Part shown: piece by piece, positions 3,745 through 5,888 of the stretch
How the letters are laid out: each line of letters opens with the position of its first letter
Position numbering within the stretch: position 1 is the first letter of the stretch
DNA from: JBEKCP01 sp050014815
GTDB lineage: Bacteria > Planctomycetota > Planctomycetia > Pirellulales > Thermoguttaceae
Reading direction: 5' to 3'
Assembly (NCBI GenBank): GCA_050014815.1
Contig: JBEKCP010000400.1
Coordinates: forward strand, 1-5,888
Length of the DNA stretch: 5,888 nt
The notes under the pieces: model-generated
Databases searched by the model: none
Told to the model about the DNA's origin: nothing
The model's input: the letters and a program-made list of their open reading frames with translations, nothing else
Position numbers and translations under genes: made by a program

Positions 3745-5888
3745 AGCTGCTTGGTTTCCTGGTTGCCGCGTTGATGCTGGCGCCGGGCGCGCGGGCCGAA
3801 TCGGTCCCCGCGCCCCGCCAGAGCGTTCCGCTGGATCGCGATTGGAAGTTCCAGATCGGCGAGAGTCCGGGCGCCGAGAGGCCGGACTTCCCGGACTCCG
3901 CGTGGCGCAGCCTGGACGTTCCGCACGATTTTTCGATCGAAGGGCCCGCAGGCGCGGATCCCGCGGCGATGGAGGGGCCGTTCGACGCGAAATCGCCCGC
4001 CGGCCCGGACGGCGGCTGCCTCAACGCCGGCGTCGCCTGGTACCGCAAGGCGTTTACTCTGCCCGACGCCTGGCTGGGCCGCGAGGTCGCGATCCGCTTC
4101 GACGGCGTCTACATGGACTCCGACGTCTATCTCAACGGCCAACACCTGGGCAACTGGCCCTACGGCTACACCTCGTTCCAATACCGGCTCACGCCGCACG
4201 TGAAGTTCGGCGGCGCGCGGAACGTGCTGGCCGTCCGCGTCAACGTCCGGCAGCCCTGCTCGCGGTGGTACTCGGGGGCGGGAATCTATCGCCACGTGTA
4301 CCTCATGGCGACCGGGCCCGTCCACGTGGCCCCTTGGGGCGTGTGTATCACGACCCCCGAAGCGACCGACGCCTTGGCCGTAGTGCGGGTGCGGACCGAG
4401 GTCCAGAACGATTCCGCCGCCGCGGCCCCGGTCCTGCTGACGGCGATCCTCTTGGATCCGGCGGGGAAGGAAGTCGCGCGGGCCGAGTCGTCCTGCGACC
4501 TCCCGGCGGGCCAGGTCCGCGCGATCGACCGGGCGCTTCGGGTCGAGGCCCCCCGGCTCTGGTCGCCCGAGACCGCCTCGCTCTACTCTGCGCGGTGTGA
4601 AGTCCGCGCCGGCGGCGCGCTGACCGACGCCTGCACGACCCGGCTGGGCATCCGCACGGTCCGGTTCACGGCGGACAACGGCCTGCTGGTCAACGGCAAG
4701 CGGGTGCAGATCCGGGGCGTCTGCGACCACCACGACCTCGGCCCGCTCGGCGCGATCGCCAACCGCCGCGGCATGGAGCGCCAACTCGAAATCTTGCGGA
4801 CCATGGGCTGCAACGCGATTCGCACGAGCCACAACCCGCCCGACCCGGCACTGCTGGACCTGTGCGACGAGATGGGCTTCCTCGTGATGGACGAGGCATT
4901 CGACGAGTGGCAGCGGGCCAAGACGAAGTACGGTTACGCCCGCTTCTTCGACGCATGGTCGGAGCGGGACCTGGCGGCCATGATCCGCCGCGACCGCAAC
5001 CACCCGTCCGTCATCCTCTGGTCCGTCGGCAACGAGGTGCCGGAGCAGGCCGACGCCGCGGGGGCGGCCGTGGCCCGCCGCCTCGTCGAAATCTGCCACC
5101 GCGAGGACCCCACGCGGCCCGTCACCGCCGGCTGCCAGGACCCGGTCCACGCCGTGCCCTCCGGATTCGAAAAGGAGCTCGATGTCTTCGGCATCAACTA
5201 CAAGATCGAGTGGTACCCGAAGGCGCGGGGCAAACTGCTCGTGGCCTCCGAGACCGTCTCGGCCATCAGCTCCCGCGGCGAGTACGGCCTGGTGCTCGAC
5301 AAGGACGGCAAGGTCAAGGTCGAGCCGAAATGGAACAGCCACCTGACCTCCTACGACCATCTCTCGATCTGGGGCAGCAAGGCCGAGAACACCCTGCGGG
5401 CGCTCCGGGACTGCCCGTGGGTGGCGGGCGAATTCGTCTGGACCGGGTTCGACTATCTCGGCGAGCCGGCGCCGATCGGCTGGCCCGCCCGCTCCTCCTA
5501 CTTCGGCATCCTCGACATCTGCGGCTTCCCGAAGGACCGCTTCTACCTCTACCAGTCGCAGTGGACGGACCGGCCGGTCGTTCACCTGCTGCCGCACTGG
5601 AACCACGAGGGCTTCGAGGGCCGGGAGATCCGGGTCGTGTGCTACACCAACGCCGAGAGCGTCGAGTTGTTTCTCAACGGGCGGTCGCTGGGCAAGCGGG
5701 ACTGGCGGGACAACAAGACGCTCCACCTGGAGTGGCAGGTCCCCTACGCGCCCGGCACCCTCAAGGCAGTGGCCAGCAAGGGCGGCCGGGTCGTCGCCAC
5801 CGAAACGGTCGCCACCGCCGGCAAGCCGGCCCGAATCGCCTTGACCCCCGACCGGGACACGATCGCCGCCGACGGCGAGGACCTTTCG
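3741..5888 (+). CDS. Secreted GH2 glycoside hydrolase, beta-galactosidase-like (3' end missing)
   Basis: The frame is open from ATG 3741 to the window end (716 codons). Residues 1-19 (MKLLGFLVAALMLAPGARA) are a Sec signal peptide, so the enzyme acts in the periplasm or outside. The order is GH2 sugar-binding/jelly-roll domain (about 25-190; VPHDFSIEG, SRWYSGAGIYRHVYL), Ig-like domain (about 192-305), TIM barrel (from NGKRVQIRG at 318; RTSHNPP 361-367; MDEAFDEW 383-390), then a DUF4982-like domain (about 630-690; YTNAESVELFLNG). The acid/base is E432 in WSVGNEVPE; the likely nucleophile is E504 in SETVSAISSRGEY. GEFVWTGFDYLGEP (563-576) and LLPHWN fit this GH2 branch. The end (ARIALTPDRDTIAADGEDLS) looks like the start of a further Ig/invasin-like domain, so perhaps 80-120 residues are missing. 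GH2 also includes mannosidases and glucuronidases, so the substrate is open. Confidence 0.95.
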   Translation, partial: MKLLGFLVAALMLAPGARAESVPAPRQSVPLDRDWKFQIGESPGAERPDFPDSAWRSLDVPHDFSIEGPAGADPAAMEGPFDAKSPAGPDGGCLNAGVAWYRKAFTLPDAWLGREVAIRFDGVYMDSDVYLNGQHLGNWPYGYTSFQYRLTPHVKFGGARNVLAVRVNVRQPCSRWYSGAGIYRHVYLMATGPVHVAPWGVCITTPEATDALAVVRVRTEVQNDSAAAAPVLLTAILLDPAGKEVARAESSCDLPAGQVRAIDRALRVEAPRLWSPETASLYSARCEVRAGGALTDACTTRLGIRTVRFTADNGLLVNGKRVQIRGVCDHHDLGPLGAIANRRGMERQLEILRTMGCNAIRTSHNPPDPALLDLCDEMGFLVMDEAFDEWQRAKTKYGYARFFDAWSERDLAAMIRRDRNHPSVILWSVGNEVPEQADAAGAAVARRLVEICHREDPTRPVTAGCQDPVHAVPSGFEKELDVFGINYKIEWYPKARGKLLVASETVSAISSRGEYGLVLDKDGKVKVEPKWNSHLTSYDHLSIWGSKAENTLRALRDCPWVAGEFVWTGFDYLGEPAPIGWPARSSYFGILDICGFPKDRFYLYQSQWTDRPVVHLLPHWNHEGFEGREIRVVCYTNAESVELFLNGRSLGKRDWRDNKTLHLEWQVPYAPGTLKAVASKGGRVVATETVATAGKPARIALTPDRDTIAADGEDLS

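Noticed and set aside
3687..5726. Minus-strand open frame of 679 codons opposite the GH2 gene
   Set aside because: It is a low-complexity Arg/Val/Ala/Asp string without motifs. The plus strand encodes an unmistakable GH2 enzyme with signal peptide and both catalytic glutamates.

Overview
This window is high-GC bacterial DNA, GC-rich at third codon positions. It holds three protein-coding genes, two of them cut by the window edges. The combination of a Tat-exported Gfo/Idh/MocA oxidoreductase, a sodium:solute symporter and a secreted GH2 glycoside hydrolase is typical of carbohydrate-scavenging Planctomycetota. That assignment is inferred from gene style only; the window has no rRNA or other phylogenetic marker.

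Layout: (1) 1-1181, minus strand: a Gfo/Idh/MocA oxidoreductase with a twin-arginine signal, missing its C-terminus. A good sigma70-like promoter and a Shine-Dalgarno (SD) sequence lie just upstream. (2) 1182-1699: a divergent intergenic region of about 0.5 kb with no convincing gene. It holds the oxidoreductase promoter, a cluster of short palindromes (1353-1393) and an inverted pair of GCAGAGGACG-type repeats (1400-1412 and 1558-1586). (3) 1700-3424, plus strand: a full-length SSS-family symporter whose start region contains three competing ATG codons. (4) 3425-3740: a 316-bp spacer mostly filled by a repeat cluster. It has two perfect 65-bp tandem units, a shortened third unit and one inverted copy, which can form a long hairpin. 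An orphan perfect SD sits in the loop of that hairpin, and a five-codon leader ORF overlaps the next start codon. (5) 3741-5888, plus strand: a secreted GH2 (beta-galactosidase-like) hydrolase running off the right edge.

Proposed joint function (inference): the GH2 enzyme releases sugars outside the cytoplasm and the symporter imports the product with Na+. The exported oxidoreductase may oxidise a sugar or glycoside in the periplasm. The substrate cannot be read from the sequence. No clearly new enzymatic system is visible. The most unusual content is the non-coding part: the repeat/hairpin block between symporter and hydrolase, and the ambiguous start of the symporter.
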